Made by a program: the position numbers and the translations under genes | Source of the DNA: JAGQKC01 sp965223675 | GTDB taxonomy: Bacteria; Nitrospirota; Nitrospiria; Nitrospirales; UBA8639 | Assembly: GCA_965223675.1 (NCBI GenBank) | Contig: OZ245013.1 | Coordinates: 3,038,001-3,102,000, forward strand | Reading direction: 5' to 3' | Length of the DNA stretch: 64,000 nucleotides | The notes under the pieces: model-generated | Told to the model about the DNA's origin: nothing | Databases searched by the model: none | The model's input: the letters and a program-made list of their open reading frames with translations, nothing else | In this document: positions 45,394-53,384 of the stretch, in pieces | How positions within the stretch are numbered: the first letter of the stretch is position 1 | Layout: each line of letters starts with the position of its first letter

Positions 45394-46128
45394 ATGGTTA
45401 ATCGTGTAGCGTTGATTACTGGAGGGGCTCGTGGGATAGGTCGTGGGATTGCCTTGGACCTGGGAGCCCAGCAATGGTCTGTGGCCATTTGCTATCGATC
45501 TAGTAAACAAGACGCGGAACAAACCAAACAAGCGATCGAAGAAGCTGGCGGCCGAGCTGTGGCTGTTCGTTGTGATGTATCTGATCCACAAGCAGCTCAA
45601 GATCTTGTTCAACAGGTCGAACACACCTGGGGACATATCGATGTCCTCATTAATGGTGCGGGGCCTTATCACCGAGTAAATTTATTTCAAGAGACTCCCG
45701 ATGGTTGGTCTGAAATGTTACACAATAACTTGGATCCCGTTTTTTATCTTGCACAGGCCGTGGCTCCTGGCATGCGCATTCGAAAATATGGACGCATTAT
45801 TTCTTTTGGGATGGCTAATGCTGACAAAATGGAAGCGCAGCCGTACGTCACAGCTCATTATATCGCTAAGGCTGGAGTGTTGATTTTAACGAGAACCTTA
45901 GCAAAACTGCTGGCGCCTGATGGAATCACCGTCAACGCGATTTCTCCGGGATTCATTGATTCAGGTAGCGCTCCACCTGGTGAACTCGATGGCATGGCCA
46001 AAAAAATTCCAGCCGGCTACATCGGTGAAATATCAGATACAACTTCAGCCGTTCGGTATTTACTTTCCGAGAAAGCTCGATACGTGACCGGAGCGAATCT
46101 TCAGATCAGTGGTGGATGGGGAATCTGA
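45394..46128 (+). CDS. Short-chain dehydrogenase/reductase with altered active site
   Basis: A 244-residue FabG-like SDR. The NAD(P) motif TGGARGIG (residues 9-16) and 'INGAG' (replacing NNAG) are present. The catalytic YxxxK is not: the DNA reads H155-Y156-I-A-K159, so the Tyr position is His and Tyr is only three before Lys. The usual active-site Ser region reads 'RIISFGMANADKM', with no Ser at the expected place. It may act with a shifted Tyr, on a different reaction, or be a binding protein. It is a single-gene unit with an upstream GGGAG. Confidence 0.87.
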   Translation: MVNRVALITGGARGIGRGIALDLGAQQWSVAICYRSSKQDAEQTKQAIEEAGGRAVAVRCDVSDPQAAQDLVQQVEHTWGHIDVLINGAGPYHRVNLFQETPDGWSEMLHNNLDPVFYLAQAVAPGMRIRKYGRIISFGMANADKMEAQPYVTAHYIAKAGVLILTRTLAKLLAPDGITVNAISPGFIDSGSAPPGELDGMAKKIPAGYIGEISDTTSAVRYLLSEKARYVTGANLQISGGWGI

Positions 46129-46282
46129 CCGTGTCTCGACTCGTTGCTCGTGAAGCGTATCTCGTAAGAGAACATCGGGCATTCTGTTTTTTCTTGAATG
46201 ACGGCATATCACAAATACTCTTCTAGTCTCTTGCATTTCCTATGACTGAATTTTTCAATAATCCATTCTAGGAATAAGACCA

Positions 46283-46972
46283 TCAAGTTGAAAGGGTGGC
46301 TCGCCGCTCTTTCCATTCTAACTCAAACACTTTTGCAAAATGAAAGCTCAGACGTTCTCTTACTTTTAGAGCATCGACCTGCTCACCAAGGAATTTTTCC
46401 ATTGAGGTCACCTCACATCCTTCAATTCCACATGGTGTGATCAAATCAAATGGCTTTAGATTGACATTGGCGTTTAACGCCAACCCATGCATCGTCACCC
46501 CTCGAGTGATGCGAACTCCCACTGCAGCAATTTTCTGAAGAGAGGTGCCAACTTTTTCCACCCAGACTCCTGGAAATTTAGCCTTTAGATTACCTTGGAT
46601 TTTCCATTCGGCTAACACGCGCATAATCACTTCTTGCAACATCCCAACATAAACTTTTGGGCCTGAGCAAAAGTCTCGCAATCGCAGAATTGGGTACCCC
46701 ACAACTTGCCCAGGCCCATGATACGTCACAGACCCGCCTCGTTCAATTTTATAGATTCCAAATTCAGCGTCTTTGATAACCCTTTCTCGATTCTTCCAAT
46801 GTTCTTCCTTTGTCGTTCGACCCATCGTAAACACAGGCTCATGCTCAACGATCATCAATGTGTCAGCACAATGGTTCTTTTCCCTCTCTTGAACCATAAA
46901 CCGCTGAAAGTCCCATGCTTCTTGATAAGGAACATGAGAGAGATCTAACAGACAACCAGAGCGCTTGACCAT
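46283..46972 (-). CDS. lipB: Octanoyltransferase LipB
   Basis: A 229-residue product from ATG 46972 (a TTG 6 bases upstream is also possible). It has the LipB signatures 'RGGSVTYHGPGQVVGYPI', 'KIAAVGVRITRGVTMHGLALN' (catalytic K147) and 'ITPCGIEG' (catalytic C181). It moves octanoyl groups from acyl-carrier protein to lipoyl domains, the first step of protein lipoylation. No lipA follows. It lies 26 bp downstream of the cytochrome peroxidase gene on the same strand. Confidence 0.95.
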   Translation of the reverse strand: MVKRSGCLLDLSHVPYQEAWDFQRFMVQEREKNHCADTLMIVEHEPVFTMGRTTKEEHWKNRERVIKDAEFGIYKIERGGSVTYHGPGQVVGYPILRLRDFCSGPKVYVGMLQEVIMRVLAEWKIQGNLKAKFPGVWVEKVGTSLQKIAAVGVRITRGVTMHGLALNANVNLKPFDLITPCGIEGCEVTSMEKFLGEQVDALKVRERLSFHFAKVFELEWKERRATLST

Positions 46973-46998
46973 GTTCAAACTTCTTCGTTCTCAGATCG

Positions 46999-48078
46999 TC
47001 ACTTAGGAAATTGAGTGGGTGGCTCGATTTGCCAGCCTTCCCCATTTAACGATTGCAAAAAGTTCACGAGATCTTCCTTTTCGGCCTCAGTCAATTTTAA
47101 TGGTTGTGCGAGTGGATCTTTATGGGGATTATCAATCCCGCCTCGATCATAAAAATCTATGACTTGTCGTAGGGTCACAAAACGACCATCATGCATGTAA
47201 GGCGCAGTTCTTGAAATCTCTCGCAACGTCGGAGTCTTAAACGCTCCAATATCATCTGGCTTCTTGGTCACAACGTAGCGTCCTAAATCGACATGATCCT
47301 TGTCCCAATCGATCCCGAGATTATGAAATTTTTCATCTGTAAAGTTCGCACCAGCATGACAAGTAAAACACAACCCTTTCCCCCGAAAGACAGTTGCACC
47401 TCTTTTGGCACTAGCTGATAAGGCATTTTCATCTTTACCAGAATTGTGACGATCGAACGCACTGTTACCTGACAATAAAGTTCTCTGGAAACTCGCAATG
47501 GCTTTTCCTATAGTTATTTTAGAGATCTCAGCACCGAATGCTTTTTCAAAAAGCGGTTTGTACCCTTTAATACTTTTAACCTTGTCAACGAGTTCCGAGT
47601 GATTTGCAAACCCATGCTCCACTGAGCTCACAAAGGGTCCAACGGATTGATCTTCAAGCATTGGCGCGCGGCCGTCCCAAAATTGTGCTGAGCTGAACAC
47701 CCGATTGATCGCGGTGGGCGCGCTGCGACCACCCTGAAGTCGATCAATCCCGGTTGAAACAGGTTGCCCATCGGTAAAGGCTAGACTAGGGATGTGACAA
47801 CTGGCGCAAGCGATGGTGTCGTTCTTGGACAATCGTGGATCGAAAAACAGAAGTTTGCCTAGTTCTACTTTTTCTTTTGTCAGTGGATTATCCTTGGGAA
47901 TGACCACTGAATCTTTATTCAGCCCCAAAGGAATATTGAGCTCATAAGGTTCTGCACCAGCATGACTCGTACTGAAACTTGTCAATAAACCCATTGCCAG
48001 TAGCAGAGAAATGCTTATTTTGGTGAATGATGTCATTAAATAGGAAAATCTCTGATTGAGAAAAGCACTACGCTTCAT
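46999..48078 (-). CDS. Di-haem cytochrome c peroxidase (CcpA/MauG family)
   Basis: A 359-residue periplasmic protein. Signal peptide to about residue 40 (TSHAGA). Two c-type haem sites: C91-A-S-C-H95 and C237-F-T-C-H241. The C-terminal 'TAPYMHDGRFVTLRQVIDFY' gives a candidate axial Met (M295) and the conserved 'FYDRGG' block. It reduces hydrogen peroxide using electrons from small cytochromes, or acts as a MauG-like oxidase. AGGAGG 6 bases before the ATG fixes the start. It precedes lipB in one unit. Confidence 0.93.
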   Translation of the reverse strand: MKRSAFLNQRFSYLMTSFTKISISLLLAMGLLTSFSTSHAGAEPYELNIPLGLNKDSVVIPKDNPLTKEKVELGKLLFFDPRLSKNDTIACASCHIPSLAFTDGQPVSTGIDRLQGGRSAPTAINRVFSSAQFWDGRAPMLEDQSVGPFVSSVEHGFANHSELVDKVKSIKGYKPLFEKAFGAEISKITIGKAIASFQRTLLSGNSAFDRHNSGKDENALSASAKRGATVFRGKGLCFTCHAGANFTDEKFHNLGIDWDKDHVDLGRYVVTKKPDDIGAFKTPTLREISRTAPYMHDGRFVTLRQVIDFYDRGGIDNPHKDPLAQPLKLTEAEKEDLVNFLQSLNGEGWQIEPPTQFPK

Positions 48079-48260
48079 AACCCCTCCTTATTGATAAGAA
48101 GTCAGCCTTCTATAAAATTCTTCTAAGTAGCCTCACTGTGTATTGACCCGTTTCACACCCGTGAAGCTACTCATAGAACCACCGGCACTCATTGTAATAC
48201 CGGATTGAATACTTACAAGATCGACCGGTATAGGAACAATATCATGAGTATGAGTGATCT

Positions 48261-48644
48261 CTAAATATTCAATTCGTTCAAGAAAGCCGGGCTGAGACGC
48301 TTGACCTTTCCTTTACCATCCACAGCCACTAACGTTGCTGAACCTTCGACAACAACACGACGTGAATGACCTTCGCGAATAACATGAGAAAATGTCAAAG
48401 AAATCCTCCGATTCGCTGAAAGCATCGTATTAATCTGAAGATCCTCTCCATATTTTGCAGCCGATTTATACGTGACCTCAGTATGCGTGACACGAAACTC
48501 GGTACCTTGTTTGATTAACTCAGCTACAGAAAATCCTCTCTCTTCTAGATAATGAGTCCGAGCCCGTTCAAAGTATTTGAGATAATTCGCGTAGTACACC
48601 ACACCGCCACAGTCAGTATCCTCATAATAAATTCTGATGTTCAT
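48261..48644 (-). CDS. ybgC: YbgC-type acyl-CoA thioesterase
   Basis: A 127-residue hot-dog-fold thioesterase: 'YYEDTDCGGVVYYANYLKYFERAR' contains the catalytic Asp/Tyr motif of the 4-hydroxybenzoyl-CoA/YbgC group. It normally accompanies the tol-pal genes; those are absent here. Instead it is 16 bp downstream of the CARF gene and probably in one transcript with it. Substrate likely short-chain or ACP-bound acyl groups. Confidence 0.92.
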   Translation of the reverse strand: MNIRIYYEDTDCGGVVYYANYLKYFERARTHYLEERGFSVAELIKQGTEFRVTHTEVTYKSAAKYGEDLQINTMLSANRRISLTFSHVIREGHSRRVVVEGSATLVAVDGKGKVKRLSPAFLNELNI

Positions 48645-48660
48645 GAAAGCGCAAGCTTTT

Positions 48661-49920
48661 CTACAATGTCATAGAAGGGAATTTCGGAAGGTCTCGTTCA
48701 TTAATGTCAGACACTTTCAAGACCATTTCATAGAATTGATGAAACCGTTCGGGTTTAATCGGTTCAAAACCTTGCCCTAAGATTGCCACGTTGGCTGAAT
48801 CGACAAGAGACTTCATATTGGGCCATAGCTTCACAAACGTCTGTCCCATTGCATCATTGAGCTCTGCTAATAGACGAAACTGAGCATGGAATGGGAGATG
48901 GTACTTGCCATCTACATCACTCAAGTAACAGCTCCGACAGGTCTCCTGTACGGTTTGTGGGAGTTGGTCAAGGGTTACATCCCAACTTTTCACACGATGC
49001 GTGTGAAATAAACGCGATTGTGCTGACGCAGTCATCGCTCGAAGCAGCACGCACATAGCCACTTCGGTATCTTGATGTTCAATACGTCGTTTGGCATGGG
49101 CCATCAAATCATGAACGAGGTTGGCTTTCACTTCCGCAGGATCCAAGACAATGTGGTCAAGAAATCGAACATTCTCCTTTATCCCTTTCAGAAAAGATGA
49201 CATCCCTACAGGGCCACCCCATGCAGAAGCCAAATCAAGGGCCTTGACTGCACCTTTCAGTTTTTCCCAAGCTTGTCGATAATGAAATTGCTCCCAATTT
49301 CGATATCCCTCCGAAACCTCGGACAGAGCGTGATATAAGGGCTTCAACCCCCCGCTCACTCGGGTTTCAATGCGACGAAACATCTTTCCAGCCGTGGCAT
49401 GCGATCCTTGATTAAAATACCCTGCGGCTTCTTGACGAATGGGAACGGCTTCTTCATCCCACGGATTACTCTGTGTCCAGATTCTTGGGTTCCCTCCCAC
49501 AACCTCAACCTTTGGATCTGATAGCTGTTCAGCCCCCACACTTCCTAGGGTCACAATTCTCGCAGTATATGGAAATCCTACTAAGGTCATCGCGGCTGCC
49601 ATCGAAGGAGTGGCTAAGGTAATATCGATCACAAGATCACCAGGCAACACCGTCCATGCTTTCATCAGTTTCGGCAACAGTTCTGCCATCGCCTTATGTG
49701 ACTGTGCAAAGTTTTCAGGATCGGGAGTCACAATCCAATCCCATTTTTGCGGCATCTTGGAAAGGTGGGGTTGGACGTCAGTTTCCACTAATCCAGTACT
49801 GGATTCTGGGAGAAAGAAACACAACCGCTCTGGGGTCAAGCGCTGAAGAGAAAACACAGCAGGCACAGGATCCTGCGCCATGGCGATAAGGAGGGCTTTG
49901 ACTGGCCCATCTGTACCCAC
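48661..49920 (-). CDS. TIGR02710-family CARF protein (CRISPR-associated type)
   Basis: A 419-residue product starting at GTG. Residues 1-150 form a CARF-like Rossmann domain: 'VKALLIAMAQDP', 'DWIVTPDPENF', 'DLVIDITLATPSMAAAMTLVG' and 'TARIVTLGSVGAEQ', matching the TIGR02710 pattern. The helical middle and C-terminal part (about 165-419) contains 'RSCYLSDVDG' and 'SRLFHTHRV'; the Rx4H in the latter resembles, but does not prove, a HEPN active site. CARF domains sense cyclic oligoadenylate made by type III CRISPR. No cas gene or repeat array is near. It is divergent from gmhA and coupled to ybgC. Confidence 0.82.
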   Translation of the reverse strand: MGTDGPVKALLIAMAQDPVPAVFSLQRLTPERLCFFLPESSTGLVETDVQPHLSKMPQKWDWIVTPDPENFAQSHKAMAELLPKLMKAWTVLPGDLVIDITLATPSMAAAMTLVGFPYTARIVTLGSVGAEQLSDPKVEVVGGNPRIWTQSNPWDEEAVPIRQEAAGYFNQGSHATAGKMFRRIETRVSGGLKPLYHALSEVSEGYRNWEQFHYRQAWEKLKGAVKALDLASAWGGPVGMSSFLKGIKENVRFLDHIVLDPAEVKANLVHDLMAHAKRRIEHQDTEVAMCVLLRAMTASAQSRLFHTHRVKSWDVTLDQLPQTVQETCRSCYLSDVDGKYHLPFHAQFRLLAELNDAMGQTFVKLWPNMKSLVDSANVAILGQGFEPIKPERFHQFYEMVLKVSDINERDLPKFPSMTL

Positions 49921-50138
49921 AATGCATCGACTATATCATTCCATGTCAGAAGCAGCAAGAATGTTTCAACCTGAATGAAGATTCACGACTATATTGTTTA
50001 TCGCCCTGACAACAGACAACCATGAAAATTCAACGATTGTCTTTTTTGGATCATCATTCATGAAAGACATCAACACGAATATGGATCACGGCAAGAAAGA
50101 TGTGAAATTTTTAGAACACCCTGCTAAAATCCTTCTTG

Positions 50139-50720
50139 ATGGATAAAGAATCTGTGGTCGAGGCTTTTGAAACAAGTGCAGAGGTCAAGCACCGCTTTGT
50201 TCAAACCTACGCACAACAGATCATCGATATCGCTCAAGTCATCATTCGCGCCTTTCATGACAATAGAAAGGTCCTGTTATTTGGAAATGGTGGGAGTGCG
50301 ACGGATGCATCACATATTGCCGCAGAATTCGTCGGACGGTATAAACGTGACCGTATGGCCCTCCCGGCTATGGCCTTAGCCACCGACATGGCCGCGCTGA
50401 CCTGCATTGCCAACGACTATGAATATGCAGATATTTTTTCCCGACAGATTGAAGCTCATGGGCAAAAGGGTGATGTGGCGATTGCTATCAGCACAAGTGG
50501 AAATTCTCCTAACGTTCTCAGAGGTAGCCAAGTTGCACAAGAGCGTGGGCTTGCGACAATTGGCTGGACAGGACAAACTGGAGGACAACTCATGGACATC
50601 GTCGATTATTGTTTTCAAGTTCCCTCAACATCAACGGCTCGAATACAAGAGTGCCATATCACACTCGGACATGTGTTATGTGAAATTATAGAAGAGAGAC
50701 TGTTTGCGCAAACATCGTAA
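50139..50720 (+). CDS. gmhA: Sedoheptulose-7-phosphate isomerase GmhA
   Basis: A 193-residue SIS-domain protein. Diagnostic blocks are 'VLLFGNGGSATDASHIAAEFVGRYK', 'ALTCIANDYEYADIFSRQIE', 'VAIAISTSGNSPNVL' and the C-terminal 'QECHITLGHVLCEIIEE'. It makes D-glycero-D-manno-heptose 7-phosphate for the lipopolysaccharide inner core, which is evidence of a Gram-negative envelope. The TTG just before the ATG (50136) is an alternative start. The next gene's frame begins 17 bases before its end. Confidence 0.95.
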   Translation: MDKESVVEAFETSAEVKHRFVQTYAQQIIDIAQVIIRAFHDNRKVLLFGNGGSATDASHIAAEFVGRYKRDRMALPAMALATDMAALTCIANDYEYADIFSRQIEAHGQKGDVAIAISTSGNSPNVLRGSQVAQERGLATIGWTGQTGGQLMDIVDYCFQVPSTSTARIQECHITLGHVLCEIIEERLFAQTS

Positions 50721-51711
50721 CGCCCCTCACACCTCACGAGTGAAACCGCTGAACCTTTCCAGGCTTCAGACGTATCCACTGCATTCGCGTCACAGTAAGG
50801 TGAATATTAAAGACTTTTCGGTCTCGTGGGATCGAGGACGAACATTTCGAAGTTTTCTTGATACGCTCCCAAATTTTCTTGCTGTCCAATCATTTCGAGC
50901 TGTTGTTCGCGCGATTGTGCGAGCCCGCGAACGGGGAAAACCCGTGATCCTTGGCATGGGAGCCCATCCGACGAAAGTTGGACTCAATCCGATTCTCATT
51001 GATCTCATCAAGCGAGATATCATCACGGCCGTGGCGGTCAATGGAGCTGTGATCATTCATGACTTTGAGCTAGCCTATCTTGGTCATACATCCGAGGAAG
51101 TTGATGCAGAAATCGACTCTGGTCGTTTCGGGATGGCCGAAGATACTGGGAAAATACTCAATGCTGCGATGATCGAAGGATGGAAGGCGGGATGCGGCAT
51201 TGGAGAGAGTATTGGCCATTATATCAATACACATCCTCGTCAGTTTCCCCATCGTCGCTTGAGTCTGTTAGCAACGGGAATAAAAGTTGGCGTGCCCATC
51301 ACCGTGCATGTGGCAATGGGAGCTGACATTATTCATATGCACCCTTCGGCGGACGGTGCAGCGATTGGCGGTGGTTCGCTGATTGATTTTCGAAAGCTCG
51401 TCTCGATCGTCTCGCACATGGAGGGGGGGGTGTATATCAACCTTGGATCAGCAGTCATGCTCCCAGAGGTGTTTCTTAAGACCGTAACTCTGAGCCGAAA
51501 CTTAGGCCGTTCATTGAAAAACATTACAACAGTCAACATGGATTTTCTTCCGCACTATCGTCCCATGACCAATGTGGTCAAACGTCCAACTCAAAAAGGA
51601 GGACGAGGATATTCACTGATAGGGCATCATGAGATTATGGTTCCGCTGTTAGCGGCATCCATCATCGAGCAGATCAGTCCATCTTTTTCGAAGAAGTCGA
51701 GAACGAGCTAG
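50704..51711 (+). CDS. Conserved protein, deoxyhypusine-synthase-like fold (tentative)
   Basis: A 335-residue product. The start is TTG 50704 (overlapping gmhA) or GTG 50740; both lack a clear site. Strong blocks are 'PVILGMGAHPTKVGLNPILI', 'IITAVAVNGAVIIHDFELAYLG', 'GVPITVHVAMGADIIHMHPS' and 'GGVYINLGSAVMLPEVFLK'. The 'GA..H' Rossmann style recalls deoxyhypusine-synthase-like NAD-binding proteins, which is where I place it from memory of its layout; the catalytic Lys of true DHS is not identifiable. Coupling to gmhA suggests a role near heptose or envelope metabolism. Confidence 0.6.
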   Translation: MRKHRNAPHTSRVKPLNLSRLQTYPLHSRHSKVNIKDFSVSWDRGRTFRSFLDTLPNFLAVQSFRAVVRAIVRARERGKPVILGMGAHPTKVGLNPILIDLIKRDIITAVAVNGAVIIHDFELAYLGHTSEEVDAEIDSGRFGMAEDTGKILNAAMIEGWKAGCGIGESIGHYINTHPRQFPHRRLSLLATGIKVGVPITVHVAMGADIIHMHPSADGAAIGGGSLIDFRKLVSIVSHMEGGVYINLGSAVMLPEVFLKTVTLSRNLGRSLKNITTVNMDFLPHYRPMTNVVKRPTQKGGRGYSLIGHHEIMVPLLAASIIEQISPSFSKKSRTS

Positions 51712-51932
51712 CTAGTTGGTTAAACCACACACGGGAATCGTCATCCCCATGATAATGCGTGACTTGAGCATTGGATGCATCTTCTACAGACCATGGTGCA
51801 AACCTGAAAAAAAATTGCAAGAAACTTTCACCTGCGTCAGACCATTTATATCGTTTTGGCTTACATATTGCATCATTCATATTTTATCTCAATTCACAGT
51901 TTCTCTTAATGACTGATTAAGAGGGGTTTGCC

Positions 51933-53336
51933 ATGAAAAAGAAGATTCTTATTGTTGATGACGACCCAGACATTGTCCTTATGCTCACAGATCGTCTCGA
52001 GGGGGAAGGGCACGAAACCATTTCAGCCGCAGATGGAAAGCAGGCGCTCGACCTCATCGACCAAGAGAGCCCTCATGTGGTCTTGCTTGACCTAGAAATG
52101 CCTCGCCTGACTGGCCTTGAAGTGCTTGAAAAGATGAGAAAGCAGAAAACAACCATAGGTCCTGGGATAGACCAATCAAGCGAAGACGGCCTCGAGATTC
52201 CTGTTATTGTCATGACCGCTCATGCCACGATTGAAAATGCCGTGGAGGCCATGAAAATGGGGGCCTATGATTTTTTAACGAAGCCAATCGATTTTGACCA
52301 CCTTGAGATTGTGGTGAAAAAAGCCCTCGAACGCACCGCCCTCAAGCAACAAGTGACATCTCTGCGGACTGAGGTCGAAAGCCGATACAACACCATCGTC
52401 GGCAACAGTCCCAGCATCCAATCCATCGTTGAGCTGGCCAAACGGGCCGCAGACTCAGACGCCACGGTCTTGTTGCTTGGGGAAAGTGGGACAGGAAAAG
52501 AATTATTTTCTCGGTCGATTCACCGATGGAGTGCTCGCCGCGCCATGCCCTTTAGCATTATCAATTGCGTGGCTCTCAATGAGACCCTCCTCGAAAATGA
52601 GCTCTTCGGACATGAAAAAGGGGCCTTTACCGGCGCAGATTCTCGACAAAAAGGCCGAATCGAGGAAGCTGACGGGGGCACGCTCTTTCTCGATGAAATT
52701 GGCGATATGCCCTTGACGCTCCAGGCCAAACTCCTTCGCCTCCTCCAAGATCATGAATTCCATCGCGTTGGAGGAAGTCGGTTAGTGAAAGTCAATATCC
52801 GCGTCCTGGCTGCCACGAATAAAGACCTGAAACAAGCCGTCAAAGAAGGGCGTTTTCGCGAAGACCTGTATTTTCGTTTGAACGTCGTGAGTCTCTCATT
52901 GCCACCTCTGCGAGAGCGACCCGATGATATTCTTCCTTTAGCAGAGTTCTTCCTCGACCTTCATTTGCGTGAGATGAAACGATCGCCACGAAAATTCACA
53001 AAAGAGACCATCAAATCGATGCGAAGTTATGGATGGCCAGGAAATATTCGTGAGCTGAGCAATGCCATCGCTCGTGCTGTCGTCCTCGGAGCCGATGAAG
53101 AAATCGTGCCTGAACAATTAGGATTGGGGCCTTGGGGCGTCGATCCTTTTCAAGAAGGCGAGAACCTTCCGTACCATGATGCGATTGAGCAGTATAGTCG
53201 GCATATCCTGGAGCAAGCACTTCGACGCAGTAACTGGAGTCAGACGAAGGCCGCCGATTTGTTACAGCTGCAACGCACGTATCTTTCCCGTCTCCTGAAA
53301 CAAAAGGAAATTCAGTTAGAACCTCCGGCAAGCTAG
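51933..53336 (+). CDS. NtrC-family sigma-54-dependent response regulator
   Basis: A 467-residue product. Receiver: D9-D11 pocket, phospho-acceptor D53, T95, K117, with an unusual extra loop of about 14 residues (72-88). AAA+ domain: Walker A 183-189 (GESGTGK), sigma-54-contacting GAFTGA 230-235 and Walker B 251-256. A Fis-type helix-turn-helix ends the protein (SNWSQTKAADLLQLQRTYLS). It activates sigma-54 promoters when phosphorylated. It is convergent with the HK/substrate-binding operon at 53.4-56.6 kb, its likely partner. Confidence 0.94.
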   Translation: MKKKILIVDDDPDIVLMLTDRLEGEGHETISAADGKQALDLIDQESPHVVLLDLEMPRLTGLEVLEKMRKQKTTIGPGIDQSSEDGLEIPVIVMTAHATIENAVEAMKMGAYDFLTKPIDFDHLEIVVKKALERTALKQQVTSLRTEVESRYNTIVGNSPSIQSIVELAKRAADSDATVLLLGESGTGKELFSRSIHRWSARRAMPFSIINCVALNETLLENELFGHEKGAFTGADSRQKGRIEEADGGTLFLDEIGDMPLTLQAKLLRLLQDHEFHRVGGSRLVKVNIRVLAATNKDLKQAVKEGRFREDLYFRLNVVSLSLPPLRERPDDILPLAEFFLDLHLREMKRSPRKFTKETIKSMRSYGWPGNIRELSNAIARAVVLGADEEIVPEQLGLGPWGVDPFQEGENLPYHDAIEQYSRHILEQALRRSNWSQTKAADLLQLQRTYLSRLLKQKEIQLEPPAS

Positions 53337-53384
53337 TTGATTCAGTTCTTTGATTGACTATGACAGGCCTGTATGAACGGCCTT

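Noticed and set aside
48661..49920. A CRISPR array near the CARF gene
   Set aside because: I looked at the flanking intergenic DNA (49.9-50.1 kb and 48.1-48.3 kb) and saw no spaced direct repeats.
53337..53384. Hairpin AGGCC/GGCCT between the NtrC and kinase genes
   Set aside because: The stem is only 5 bp and no T-run follows; too weak to call a terminator.
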